Assembly (NCBI RefSeq): GCF_900109465.1
Contig: NZ_FOAZ01000039.1
Span: 1 to 49,664, forward strand
Reading direction: 5' to 3'
Source of the DNA: Streptacidiphilus jiangxiensis
GTDB taxonomy: Bacteria > Actinomycetota > Actinomycetes > Streptomycetales > Streptomycetaceae
DNA: 49,664 nucleotides
The notes beneath the pieces were generated by a model, which was not told where the DNA came from, did no database searches, and saw nothing but the letters and a program-made list of their open reading frames with translations. The position numbers and the translations under genes were made by a program. This document shows, one piece after another, positions 32,458 to 41,033 of this stretch; within the stretch, counting starts at the first letter, position 1, and each line of letters starts with the position of its first letter.

Positions 32458-32718
32458 ATGTGGTCAGAGCACTACATCGACGGATCCCGAGTCGGGCGGC
32501 TGCGACGAGGGGAGCTGTGCCTGACGCAGGTCCCCGGCGGAGCGCACACGGTGCAGGTGAAGATTGCCTGGTGCTCGAGCCAGGTGCTCTCTGTGTCCTT
32601 GGCGCAGGGGGAGCAGAAGTCCTTCATCTGCCGGGCCAGGGCCGGCGCGTCCTCGGATCTCGTCGGCGTCGTGTCGCAGAGGTGTGACGAGCTCCTGGTC
32701 CTTCGCGAGGTGCAGTAG
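32458..32718 (+). pseudogene. 5'-truncated gene beside the IS (small PEGA-like protein)
   Basis: 86 codons from an ATG at the presumed IS border. DGSRVGRLRRGELCLTQVPG, then GAHTVQVKIAWCSSQVLSV resembles small actinomycete proteins in which a DG-x-x-VG strand pair is preceded by about 15-30 further residues. Those, the promoter and any ribosome site are missing, and the ATG lies on the TA where the insertion sequence seems to end. It is most likely a remnant; a short novel product cannot be excluded. Confidence 0.5.
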
Positions 32719-32851
32719 GCGTATCCGGGCCCGGCACCGAATATGCGGACCGTGTGCCCTCACCTGGAGAACCCCGGCCGCGTCCGGCGGTGCGCCGCCG
32801 CTCACGGATACATTCGGTGTGCGTCCGACGGATCTGCCGAGAGGAACCTGC

Positions 32852-33847
32852 ATGGCCGCCGCGCCGTTCGCTGACCGTTTTGTCGACCCGCCCGTCCGGA
32901 AGTTCGGCCTGGGCACAGCCGCTGTCGGGCGCCCCGGCTACATCACGCTCGGGCGGGAGAACGACCTTCCGGCCGAGCGGACCGTCGCGGCGCTGCGCGA
33001 GCGCACGCACGCGCTGCTCGACAGCGCCTATGGCGCAGGCGTGCGCTACTTCGACACGGCCCGCTCCTACGGACGCGCCGAGGAGTTCCTCGGCGCGTGG
33101 CTGACAGCCCGCCCCGAGGCCGCCGCCGAGGTGGTGGTGGGCAGCAAGTGGGGCTACACCTACACCGCCGACTGGCGTACCTCGGGCGTGGCCGCGCACG
33201 AGGTGAAGGAGCACTCGGCTGCGGTGTTCGACCGTCAGATCGCCGAGACCCGGGCCCGGCTGGGCCGTCACCTGGACGTGTACCTGATCCACTCCGTCAC
33301 CCCCGACAGCCCCGCCCTCACCGACCCGGCCCTGCACACCCGCCTCGCGAAACTGGCCGCCGAAGGCGTCCGGGTCGGGCTGTCCACCAGCGGGCCGGAG
33401 CAGGCCCGCGCCCTGCGAGCCGCGCTGCGCGTCACCGTGGACGGGCGGCCGCTGTTCGCGGCCGTGCAGGCCACCTGGAACCCGCTCGAACCCTCCGCAG
33501 CGCAGGCACTTGCGGAGGCGCACGAGGCCGGATGGCTGGTCGTGGTGAAGGAGGCCATGGCCAACGGTCGGCTCGCCGACCGCAACGCCACCGGCCCCGA
33601 CACGGCCGTTCTGCGCACCGTCGCCGCCCGCACGGACGCCTCCCTGGACGCGGTCGCTCTCGCCGCGGCCGCCGCCCAGCCCTGGGCGGACGTCGTGCTG
33701 TCCGGTGCAGCCACCGTGCAGCAGCTGTCCTCCAACCTCACGGCGGCCGGGCTCGCCCTCGGCGTGGACGACCTGGCCGAGCTGGCTCCGCTCGCCGAAG
33801 CCCCCGAGGCGTACTGGCACACCCGCGCGGCACTGCCCTGGACCTGA
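32852..33847 (+). CDS. Aldo/keto reductase family oxidoreductase
   Basis: 331 residues; GAGAGGAACCTGC precedes the ATG. The AKR barrel and tetrad are visible: Asp and Tyr in VRYFDTARSYGRAEEFLG, Lys in VVVGSKWGYTY and His in VYLIHSVTPD. The end has the cofactor-loop region VVLSGAATVQQLSSNL. It should be a cytoplasmic NADPH-dependent carbonyl reductase; LRTVAARTDASLDAVALAAA is the usual late helix. The substrate is unknown. It stands alone, between the truncated gene and a GNAT gene. Confidence 0.9.
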   Translation: MAAAPFADRFVDPPVRKFGLGTAAVGRPGYITLGRENDLPAERTVAALRERTHALLDSAYGAGVRYFDTARSYGRAEEFLGAWLTARPEAAAEVVVGSKWGYTYTADWRTSGVAAHEVKEHSAAVFDRQIAETRARLGRHLDVYLIHSVTPDSPALTDPALHTRLAKLAAEGVRVGLSTSGPEQARALRAALRVTVDGRPLFAAVQATWNPLEPSAAQALAEAHEAGWLVVVKEAMANGRLADRNATGPDTAVLRTVAARTDASLDAVALAAAAAQPWADVVLSGAATVQQLSSNLTAAGLALGVDDLAELAPLAEAPEAYWHTRAALPWT

Positions 33848-34042
33848 GCCGGTTCGTTCGTCGGTCGCGCACGCCTCCGCCTCAGACCTGCGAGCCGGAC
33901 CGCCGGTCGCGAAAACGTCGGCCGCGAAGACGGCACCGTGCGGCGCCGGCCGCACGCATCAGCGGCGCCCCAACGGGGCGCGCAGTGGTGGTTCACGGAC
34001 GAGTCGCAATGAGGTGGCGGTGGTTGGCGATCTGGTGTTTGG

Positions 34043-34900
34043 ATGCTCCGCGTGACTTCTACGGCACTTGATGATCGCCCCGAGCGGGCCCTGCTGGACC
34101 GCCTCGAGCGTTACTACGACGCGGTGCCGCGCCATGGTGCCCGGGCCGAGGACTTCGGGCCGCTGACAGTGTTCGTGCGGGAGGGCCAGGGGTGGCCGTT
34201 CTACGCACGTCCGGCCCAGGGATGGTCCGGTGAGGCAAGTGCCGCCGATGTCGCCCGGGTCCGCGCCCGCCAGCGCGAACTCGGGATCCCGGAGAGTTTC
34301 GAGTGGATCGCCGAGATCACGCCTGCGCTCCGGGCCGTGATCGAGGACTCGGGGCTTGTGGTTCACGAGTACCCCTTGATGGTGCTTGACCCTGGCGTGC
34401 CGGTGCCCACGGCGGAGGAGTTGTCCGTCGAGTCGTCGGTGCGGATCATGGGTCCGGATGATCCGGCGCTGGCGAGCGCACTGGCCGTGCCGCACCTTGC
34501 CTTCGCGGAGCCCGGAACCGATATCGGCTCTGCGGGAGTCGTCGAACTCGCGGAAGCTGTGCGCGCCCGAGCAGGCGACGGGTCGGTGGACCTTGTGGTG
34601 GCACGGATCGGGGCGGGTCTGACCTCGGTTGCCGCAGCGGTCGACGGTGGGACGGCGCTGTGCGCGGGTCAGCATCAGCCGGTCGGCGCGGTCAGCGAGA
34701 TCGTCGGTGTCGGGACGCTGCCCACCGCACGCCGTCGTGGTCTTGGGCTCGCGGTCACCGCGGCCCTGGTGGCGGACGCCCGATCGCGAGGCGTGGAGAC
34801 CGTCTTCTTGTCGGCAGGCGACGATGACGTCGCCCGAATCTATGCCCGACTCGGCTTCAGGCGTGTCGCCACCGCGCTGGTCGCCGAGCCTGCCGAGTAG
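34043..34900 (+). CDS. GNAT-family N-acetyltransferase
   Basis: 285 residues from ATG 34043; GTG 34052 is an equally fair start because neither has a strong ribosome site. The C-terminal 110 residues are a GNAT fold with the acetyl-CoA motif TARRRGLGLAVTAALVADA (motif A) and the late strand DDVARIYARLGFRRV. The N-terminal half (VFVREGQGWPFYARPAQGW, then ELGIPESFEWIAEITPALR) is a degenerate GNAT-like domain of the kind seen in two-domain acetyltransferases. Cytoplasmic; the acceptor is unknown. It converges on the MmyB-type regulator across a small hairpin. Confidence 0.9.
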   Translation: MLRVTSTALDDRPERALLDRLERYYDAVPRHGARAEDFGPLTVFVREGQGWPFYARPAQGWSGEASAADVARVRARQRELGIPESFEWIAEITPALRAVIEDSGLVVHEYPLMVLDPGVPVPTAEELSVESSVRIMGPDDPALASALAVPHLAFAEPGTDIGSAGVVELAEAVRARAGDGSVDLVVARIGAGLTSVAAAVDGGTALCAGQHQPVGAVSEIVGVGTLPTARRRGLGLAVTAALVADARSRGVETVFLSAGDDDVARIYARLGFRRVATALVAEPAE

Positions 34901-34995
34901 CGCATCCGGCTCCAGGGACCCGGGCCCCGTGACGTGGCAACGGGCGCACGGTGGCGTCGTGCAGGACGGCCCTGGCGCCGGCTGACATGTGCCTT

Positions 34996-35013
34996 CCCCT
35001 TGACCGCAAGGGG
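34996..35013. terminator. Short stem-loop between the converging GNAT and HTH genes
   Basis: CCCCTTG and CAAGGGG form a perfect 7-bp stem around an ACCG loop. Position suits bidirectional termination. A 10-bp tandem repeat of CGGCCCTGCC follows at 35033-35062. Confidence 0.55.
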
Positions 35014-35134
35014 TGTTCGCACGAGCCACCTCCGGCCCTGCCCGGCCCTGCCCGGCCCGGCCCGCACCACAGCACGACCGACAGGCCGTCCGCGCCACGA
35101 CGTGAGGCGCGAAGTGGGCCGCCGGGCAAGGGGG

Positions 35135-35974
35135 TCAGTCCGAAGGGGTCGACCTGGCGCCTGCGCCCTGCGCGGTCATCGCCAGCAGGACCAACGCGTC
35201 GTGCTCAGCCGTGCCGGGTGCAGCCTGGTAGATCAGCAGCCGCTGACCGTCGCCGCCTGCGGTCAGCACCTCGATGCCGAGGGTGACCGCGCCGATCGTG
35301 GGGTGCTGGAACGCAGTCCGGCCCGCGCGCTTGACCCACACCTCCTGGCGACGCCACAGGGCGGCGAACTCGGCGCTCGCCGACGACAGTTCGTCGGCCA
35401 GCTCGGCGGTCGGCCCCGGCGAGGTCAGCTCGGCGGTGTGCAGGTGCGCGACGCTGTTGCGGGCCACCCGCTCCCAGTCGGCGAACACGGTGCGGGCGGC
35501 CGGGTGCAGGAAGGTGTAGCGGATCGTGTTGCGCCGCCCGGTCGGCCAGTCACCCAGGCCCGGCAGCAGCGCGAGTCCCTCCGCATTCGCGGCGAGCACG
35601 TTGTTGACCTCGTCGAGGACGTACGCCGGGCTCGGCCGGACCGAATCCAGGAGCAGCAGCAGGCCGGCGGCGGGTCGCTGCTCGGCCGGGCGGCGGCGTG
35701 GTGTCCGCCCGGCCAGCTGGTCGGCCAGGCCGAGCAGGTGGGCGTGCTCGTCGGCACTCAGGCGCAGCACGCGCGCCAGCGCGCCCAGGACCGCGTCGCT
35801 CGGCGCGGTCTCCCGCCCCTGCTCGATGCGGACGTAGTAGTCCACGCTCACGCCCGCCAGCGCGGCGAGCTCCTCCCGGCGCAGGCCGGGAGTGCGCCGG
35901 GCGCCGGGCCCGGTGGGCAGTCCCACGTCAGCGGGACCGATCTGCCCGCGCCGGGTCCGCAGAAAGCTGGCCAT
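35135..35974 (-). CDS. XRE-family regulator with MmyB-like ligand domain
   Basis: 279 residues from ATG 35974 (GTG 35983 possible). The N-terminal HTH has the streptomycete pattern TPGLRREELAALAGVSVDYY, then VRIEQGRETAPSDAVLGALA (about residues 30-75). The C-terminal domain fits MmyB-like PAS-type ligand domains: PAYVLDEVNNVLAANAEGLAL, TIRYTFLHPAARTVFADWE, LWRRQEVWVK and HPTIGAVTLGIEVL. It likely represses the divergent short-chain dehydrogenase gene at 36086; this type usually sits beside its SDR or oxidoreductase target. The ligand may be lipid-like; that is inference. Confidence 0.92.
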   Translation of the reverse strand: MASFLRTRRGQIGPADVGLPTGPGARRTPGLRREELAALAGVSVDYYVRIEQGRETAPSDAVLGALARVLRLSADEHAHLLGLADQLAGRTPRRRPAEQRPAAGLLLLLDSVRPSPAYVLDEVNNVLAANAEGLALLPGLGDWPTGRRNTIRYTFLHPAARTVFADWERVARNSVAHLHTAELTSPGPTAELADELSSASAEFAALWRRQEVWVKRAGRTAFQHPTIGAVTLGIEVLTAGGDGQRLLIYQAAPGTAEHDALVLLAMTAQGAGARSTPSD

Positions 35975-36085
35975 CGCGTTCACAGGCCCGAGTCTGCCAT
36001 CGGTCGGCCCGCTCCCGGGTGGCCGTGTCGCACCCAGGATCCGGTCGGCCTCCCTGGGCGCCGTCCGGGGGTGCAGCCTCGAGGC

Positions 36086-36799
36086 ATGACAAACGCGATC
36101 ATCATCGGCGGCGGCTCCGGCATGGGCCTCGCCCTGGCCCGGACCCTGCTCGCCGAGGGCACGCACGTGACCGTCGTCGGCCGCTCCGCCGACAGGCTCG
36201 CGGCCGCCCGGGCACGACTGGAACCCCTCGGGCCCGGCGGCGTCGACACCTTCGTGGCCGACATCGGACGGGAGGAGGACGTGGCCGCGCTCTTCGCCCG
36301 CGTCGAGGAGGTGGACCACGTCGCGGTCACCGCCGCCGACGCGACCGGCGTCTACGGCCGGACCGCCGACGTCGCCACCGCGACCGCCCGGGACGTCGTG
36401 GCGACGAAGCTGCTCGGCGCCTGGCTGGTGGGCAAGTACGCCGACGGACGGGTCAAGCAGTCGATCACGTACACCTCCGGCATCAACGCCTACCGCCCGA
36501 ACGGCTCCAACACGATCATGTCCGCGGCCAACGGCGCGCTCGCGTCGCTCGCCTGCGGTCTGGCGATCGAACTGGCGCCGGTGCGGGTCAACGTGATCTC
36601 CCCGGGCTGGGTGGACACCTCCCTCTGGGACCAGCTCGGCATGGACAAGCAGGCGGCCTTCGCCGACCTGGCCGAGCGGCTCCCGGCCCGCCGGGTCGGC
36701 ACACCCGACGACATCGCCCAGGCGTTCTCCTCCGTGATGCACAACAGCTTCATGACCGGCACCGTCCTCCACGTCGACGGAGGACACCGCTTCACCTGA
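36086..36799 (+). CDS. SDR-family protein lacking the catalytic Tyr-Lys pair
   Basis: 237 residues from ATG 36086 (GAGG upstream). The Rossmann start MTNAIIIGGGSGMGLALART and VVGRSADRLAAA are intact, as are VNVISPGWVDTSLWD and the C-terminal SFMTGTVLHVDGGHRF. The expected YxxxK site is replaced: where YSASKAAL is normal the protein has MSAANGAL, though Ser in ITYTSG remains. NAD(P) binding is likely, but classical reductase activity is doubtful; it may act as a redox sensor or use other residues. It is divergent from the MmyB-type regulator and its stop overlaps the DUF2127 stop by eight bases. Confidence 0.88.
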   Translation: MTNAIIIGGGSGMGLALARTLLAEGTHVTVVGRSADRLAAARARLEPLGPGGVDTFVADIGREEDVAALFARVEEVDHVAVTAADATGVYGRTADVATATARDVVATKLLGAWLVGKYADGRVKQSITYTSGINAYRPNGSNTIMSAANGALASLACGLAIELAPVRVNVISPGWVDTSLWDQLGMDKQAAFADLAERLPARRVGTPDDIAQAFSSVMHNSFMTGTVLHVDGGHRFT

Positions 36800-37616
36800 C
36801 CGTCGGGTGGTGGGGGAAGGCCCGTTCGAGCGCCTCCCAGCTCATGTCGCGTTCACGTTCCCGCTGTTGCGCCGCCAGCCCGCCGCGCAGGCCGAAGAGG
36901 CGCTTGGCGTACAGGAGGTAGACCACGACAGCGACATTGACGACCAGGGCGGTCACCTTGAACACCGTGACCCGGTGGGTCAGCTCCCACACCTCGGGGA
37001 TCAGCAGGACCGTGGTGGCGACCAGGGTCAGGTACTCCGCCCACCGGCGGGCCAACCACAGCCCGACCGCCTCCACCCCCTCCAGCACCGCGTACGCCGC
37101 CAGCACGATGCCCAGCAGCCACAGCTTGGTGGACGCGACGGCGAACGCCTTCTCCAGTTCCCCCGCCACGCCGGTGCCCGGCCGTGCGCCGACACCGCCC
37201 ACCCCGTTCTGCAGGGCGTCGACCACGCGATAGAACGGGCCCGACAGGCGCGCGCGGTCCACGGTGAACAGCAGCACCACCACGGCGGCCGTGCCCAGCA
37301 GCAGGAAGTGCAGCAACCGGTCCAACGCGATCAGCCGTAGCACGTAGCGGTCCCGCAGGGCCCGGCCGCGCTCGGGCACGACCACCGGCGGCGGATGTGG
37401 TCCACCCGGCGCGCGGCCGGGCGCCCGGCCCGACGGGCGGGCATCGGCGGACGGCAGCCACGCGTCGCAGCGCAGGCACCGGCTCCAGCGCAGCCCGTCA
37501 CCGGTTCGGCGCACCAGCTGCGGCGCGGTCCGTTCGTCGACGTCCGCCGGGTCGGGCAGGGCGTGCCCCTGGGCGGCGCAGGTCAGGAGCTCGAGGTTCA
37601 ACCGGTGCCGCGCCAT
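36792..37616 (-). CDS. DUF2127-family membrane protein
   Basis: 274 residues from ATG 37616. A soluble N-terminal part has two closely spaced Cys (SRCLRCDAW) that may bind metal. Then four hydrophobic stretches follow: LLHFLLLGTAAVVVLLF, LWLLGIVLAAYAVLEGVEAV, WAEYLTLVATTVLLIPEVWE and FKVTALVVNVAVVVYLLYA. This is the DUF2127 pattern, a small integral membrane family of unknown function common in actinomycetes. The C-terminus is basic then acidic. It is probably transcribed alone, divergent from the phosphodiester glycosidase gene. Confidence 0.85.
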   Translation of the reverse strand: MARHRLNLELLTCAAQGHALPDPADVDERTAPQLVRRTGDGLRWSRCLRCDAWLPSADARPSGRAPGRAPGGPHPPPVVVPERGRALRDRYVLRLIALDRLLHFLLLGTAAVVVLLFTVDRARLSGPFYRVVDALQNGVGGVGARPGTGVAGELEKAFAVASTKLWLLGIVLAAYAVLEGVEAVGLWLARRWAEYLTLVATTVLLIPEVWELTHRVTVFKVTALVVNVAVVVYLLYAKRLFGLRGGLAAQQRERERDMSWEALERAFPHHPTVR

Positions 37617-37858
37617 GATCCACGCCCTCTCGTCATGCCTGTGCTCCCTGGCGTCTACCCGCCCGACGGCGTCGGACAGGCCGACACGCCGTGAAATCGC
37701 CCACCCGCGCGGCGGGCCCGGCCCCCTCACGGTGCCGCCCGCCCAAGTGGCGGGCCACCTGGGGGACGGGTTGCATGGGTGCCGCAGGGCGCCGGCGCCG
37801 CAGGCCGCCGCCGGCGCCACAACCGATGCGAGCGCGCAGGACCGTGGGAGGGCCGAAC

Positions 37859-39118
37859 ATGCTGGACCAGAACGGCACGGACACGTCCGGCACGAACCGA
37901 ACAGCCAGCCCCGGCCCGGACCCGTCCTCGGGGCCGGTCCGTCGCACGCTCCGAATACGTCGTCGCCCGCGTCCTGCCGGACCGATCACGCACCGCCGCT
38001 GGATATGGCGGCGCGTCCGGCGGTGCACGCTCGCCCTGGTCGTGGCGTTCTCCCTGTGGGTCGGCTACTCGGTCTACGGAGCCCTGGCCGCTCCGGGGAC
38101 CGACAGCACGGCCGCCCGGTTGGCCGAGTGGGGGAGGGACCACCATCTGAACTGGGCGGTCAACTGGCTCGAGGTGCAGACCTACACGCCGCCCAAGGTC
38201 GGCGGGAGCATCCCGCCGGACGCGCTGGCCCGGATGCAGGCCGCGCAGCGTCAGCAGGAGCTGGCCCGCAAGGCGGCGATCACGCTCCACACGCCGGTCC
38301 GACCGCTGGTCAGCCCGCCCCTCCCGGGCGAGGGTGACTTCAGTCCGCTCGTCGAGGAGCACGGGCAGCCGGTCGTCCAGAGCGCCACGATGCGCCCCGA
38401 CTCCCAGTACACCTCGTTCCCCGTCGGCGTGGTCTGGATGAAGCAGAGCGCGCTGTCGTTCTCCCTCCACCCCGGCTTCTCCGAGCCCGGCGGCAACTGG
38501 AACGTCCCCGACACGGTCCCGTCCGGGCAGCGGCTCGGCCTGGTCGCCACCTACAACGGCGGCTTCAAGGTGTCCAACGGCGACTCCCACGGCGGGTTCT
38601 TCCTCGACGGCCAGAGCACCGGGACGCTGCGCGACGGCGCCGCCTCGGAGGTCTTCTACAAGGACGGATCGCTGCGGATCGGCGTGTGGGGGCAGGACGT
38701 GCGCATGACGCCCAACGTGGTCGGCGTCCGCCAGTGCCTGGTGCCGCTCGTCGCCCACGGCCAGGTCACCCAGCAGGTCTACAACGGCGGAACGGACACC
38801 TGGGGCTTCACCGACCAGGGCATGCCGTTCGTGGCGCGCTCCGGCATCGGTGTCGACAAGAACGGCGACATCATCTACGTCGGCGGCCGTGTCCTGTCCG
38901 TGCAGACCCTCGCGGTCCTGCTCCAGCGCGCCGGAGCCGTGACCGCCATGATGCTCGACATCAACCTCAGCTGGCCGTCGTTCATCTCCTACGACGGCTC
39001 CCACGACGCGGCCGACCCGACACCCCACAACCTCGTCAACTTCGTCCGCCCCGCCGACCGCTACTACCAGCCCTCCAGCCGCGACTTCGTCGCCGTCTAC
39101 GCCCGCGCCCACAGCTGA
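37859..39118 (+). CDS. Membrane-anchored phosphodiester glycosidase (NAGPA-like) protein
   Basis: 419 residues from ATG 37859 with GGGAGG eight bases upstream. The N-terminus is basic and cytoplasmic, with one membrane anchor (CTLALVVAFSLWVGYSVYGAL, about residues 60-80). The exterior domain matches the NAGPA/YceG-like family: GLVATYNGGFKVSNGDSHGGF, GVWGQDVRMTPNVVGVRQ, DTWGFTDQG, RSGIGVDKNGDIIYVGGR and VTAMMLDINLSWPSF. Members cleave GlcNAc-1-phosphodiesters or related glycosidic phosphodiesters, so cell-wall or teichoic-type polymer processing outside the membrane is a reasonable inference. It appears complete. Confidence 0.88.
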   Translation: MLDQNGTDTSGTNRTASPGPDPSSGPVRRTLRIRRRPRPAGPITHRRWIWRRVRRCTLALVVAFSLWVGYSVYGALAAPGTDSTAARLAEWGRDHHLNWAVNWLEVQTYTPPKVGGSIPPDALARMQAAQRQQELARKAAITLHTPVRPLVSPPLPGEGDFSPLVEEHGQPVVQSATMRPDSQYTSFPVGVVWMKQSALSFSLHPGFSEPGGNWNVPDTVPSGQRLGLVATYNGGFKVSNGDSHGGFFLDGQSTGTLRDGAASEVFYKDGSLRIGVWGQDVRMTPNVVGVRQCLVPLVAHGQVTQQVYNGGTDTWGFTDQGMPFVARSGIGVDKNGDIIYVGGRVLSVQTLAVLLQRAGAVTAMMLDINLSWPSFISYDGSHDAADPTPHNLVNFVRPADRYYQPSSRDFVAVYARAHS

Positions 39119-39133
39119 CGGCGCGGCACGCCG

Positions 39134-39163
39134 AGACGCCGGACCCCGGATCGTCCCGCGTCT
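39134..39163. terminator. Imperfect stem-loop between converging genes
   Basis: Ten-base arms (39134-39143 and 39154-39163) pair with one mismatch around a CCCCGGATCG loop and overlap the stop codon of the minus-strand gene. Confidence 0.4.
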
Positions 39164-39725
39164 AAGCGGCCTCCACGCCGACGGGTCCTCGCCGTGGGGG
39201 ACGGGCGGTCACCTTGGCGAGTTCGTGCCAGAAGGGGACGGCGGTAAGGTAGGCGCCCAGTCCGGACAGGATGCCGAACGAGAGGTCCACACTGATGCGC
39301 CCCTCCTTGGCCCAGTAGACGTCCTGGAGGTCCAGGAGCAGGGCGAACTCGTCCGCGATCAGAGCCGCGCCCGCGCCGTAGACAGCGCCGACGCCCGGGT
39401 GGCCGGTCAGCTTCGCGTCGCCGCGGACGGCGACCAGGCCGACGCCCGCCAGTGTGGCGATGCCGATGTTGTAGTGGTGCAGGTGCCTGCCCTTGGCGGA
39501 GATGTTGCCCCAGGGCAGCCAGCCCCCGCGGATCCCATGGGTGAGGAAACGGACCGTGCCGAACGTCGCCCCGAACGACAGCCATGTCGCCAGCAGTGAC
39601 CGCTGGAGCGGGGAGGTGCGCCGGTCCAGGGTGGCGCGCCACCGGGCGGGCAGGCACTCCGCAGGGCTGCGTACCGGGTCGGGGCCGGGCGTGGGCAGGC
39701 CGTTGTCCTCGGTCTGTTGAGACAT
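39162..39725 (-). CDS. Integral membrane protein of unknown function
   Basis: 187 residues; GCAGGAGGAGACGCC before ATG 39725 is a strong ribosome site. About four membrane segments are seen: LLATWLSFGATFGTVRF, IGIATLAGVGLVAV, GAVYGAGAALIADEFALLL and LSFGILSGLGAYLTAV. Conserved-looking polar points are GRHLHHYNIG and DEFALLLDLQDVYWAKEGR, which combine His and acidic residues near the membrane and could be a metal or proton site. I have seen similar sequences only as uncharacterised actinobacterial membrane proteins. Confidence 0.75.
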   Translation of the reverse strand: MSQQTEDNGLPTPGPDPVRSPAECLPARWRATLDRRTSPLQRSLLATWLSFGATFGTVRFLTHGIRGGWLPWGNISAKGRHLHHYNIGIATLAGVGLVAVRGDAKLTGHPGVGAVYGAGAALIADEFALLLDLQDVYWAKEGRISVDLSFGILSGLGAYLTAVPFWHELAKVTARPPRRGPVGVEAA

Positions 39726-40160
39726 GGCGTCTCCTCCTGCGCGCAGGCGTGTTCTCCTTCGATGGTCCCCTCATCCGTGTCGTCCCGCAGATTCCGGTTT
39801 GCCGACGGGAGTCCCGGAAAGCAGCGAATCGGGATCACTCTGGCCGTTCTCTGCCTGATTCTCCGGGTCCTCGGCGCCGTCGGACGCGAGGTCGGCGGAA
39901 GACGGCACTGCTGGTGAGGGCCGACCGGCCGGCGAGTCGGCCTTCGGCTCGGACGCCGGTCCAGCCGCCGTTTGTCGTGGACCAGCAGGTCGCCGTCGGT
40001 GACCTCGTCGGGGCTGGCTGGTCACCTCGCCGGCCACGATCGCCGGCCGGGCGGTTCCCGGGGGTGCGGCTCACGGCGCCCCCCGGAGGAGTGGGTTCCA
40101 CCCGGAGCCGCTACGATCCCCGCCCAGGGCGGGGGCTCGGGCGGGTTTGAGGGGTGGATC
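39726..40160. other. Divergent intergenic region with lower-GC patch and HTH promoter
   Basis: 435 bp. The part at 39780-39870 has clearly lower GC than its surroundings. A minus-strand frame (39771-40037) there reads as an acidic, low-complexity peptide without a ribosome site and is not called. The right end carries the promoter and palindrome annotated separately. Confidence 0.4.
40112..40134 (+). promoter_or_regulatory. -10 box and overlapping palindrome before the HTH pair
   Basis: TACGAT (40112-40117) is a good -10 box. It adjoins CCCCGCCC-A-GGGCGGGG (40118-40134), a perfect 8-bp inverted repeat at the expected transcription start, which suits an operator for the HTH proteins encoded just downstream. 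The link to those proteins is inference. Confidence 0.45.
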
Positions 40161-41033
40161 GTGGCGCGTTGGAAGGCGCTGCCGGGCGGGTTGGAGCCGG
40201 CGGTTGTCGAGTTCGTGGGCGGGTTGCGCAGCGCCAAGGACGCGAGCGGGCTGACGCTTCGGCGGCTCGCCGAGCGCACCGGCTACAGCACTTCGTCGTG
40301 GGAGCGGTATCTCGGCGGTCGGCTGCTGCCCCCGCGCGAGGCCGTCGAGGCGCTGGTCGCGGTGGCTGGGACGGATCCCGCACCTTTACTGGCGCGGTAC
40401 GAGATGGCCGCGGATGCGTGGCGGCGCGAGCGGCCTGACGATCCGTTGCAGCCGGAGCACGTGCCGCAGGTCCGCAGCACGCCGGACCGTGGCACCCCGG
40501 TCGGCGCCACGTCGGCGCTCGGCGCGTCCGCCGACGTCGAGCCCTCGTCCGGTGGGCCGGCGGACGGCGGGCCGACGGACGGCGAAGCCGTTGCGGCGGC
40601 CCGGGTGGTCGGCGACGACGCCAGGCGGGCGCGCCTTCGGCTGCTGGTCACCGCCGTCGTCTCGGCCACGGTCGGGGCGACGGTCGCGGCGCTGGTGATG
40701 CTCGCGACGCAGGGCTCGCCGCCGACCGGCCCGGCCCGGGTGAGCGCGCCTGTGGCGCAGCCGGTCTCCTACGCCTGCAACTACGTGCGCAAGGCCGGAC
40801 TGTGGTACGCCGGGAACAGCAACAGCTCCACCGACGCACTGGAGGTCGACAAGTCGGGGCCCGCGGTGGCGGAGTTGCAGTGCCTCCTGCAACGAGCGGG
40901 GTTCTCTCCCGGCGGCGTCGACGGCAACTTCGGCCCGCTGACCGAATCGGCGGTCATCCGGGCGCAGAAGGCGTTCGGCCTGGACGTCGACGGACAGGTC
41001 GGCCCGCACACCTGGGCGGCGTTGCGCGGATGA
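40161..41033 (+). CDS. HTH-transmembrane-peptidoglycan-binding protein
   Basis: 290 residues from GTG 40161 with GAGGGG upstream. Residues about 10-75 form an XRE-like helix-turn-helix (KDASGLTLRRLAERTGYSTS, then WERYLGGRLLPP). A disordered Pro/Gly/Asp linker leads to one membrane helix (LLVTAVVSATVGATVAALVM, about 160-180). The exterior end (YACNYVRKAGLWYAG, then GPAVAELQCLLQRAGFSPGG, DGNFGPLTESAVI and GPHTWAALRG) is a PG_binding_1 domain. The protein therefore joins a cytoplasmic DNA-binding-type domain to a wall-binding domain, a one-step sensor layout. Its stop overlaps the next start (ATGA). Confidence 0.85.
   Translation: MARWKALPGGLEPAVVEFVGGLRSAKDASGLTLRRLAERTGYSTSSWERYLGGRLLPPREAVEALVAVAGTDPAPLLARYEMAADAWRRERPDDPLQPEHVPQVRSTPDRGTPVGATSALGASADVEPSSGGPADGGPTDGEAVAAARVVGDDARRARLRLLVTAVVSATVGATVAALVMLATQGSPPTGPARVSAPVAQPVSYACNYVRKAGLWYAGNSNSSTDALEVDKSGPAVAELQCLLQRAGFSPGGVDGNFGPLTESAVIRAQKAFGLDVDGQVGPHTWAALRG

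Noticed and set aside
39771..40037. Minus-strand 88-codon frame giving an acidic, low-complexity peptide in a lower-GC patch
   Set aside because: No ribosome site at its start, no domain character, and it lies in the divergent promoter region; kept only as part of the intergenic note.
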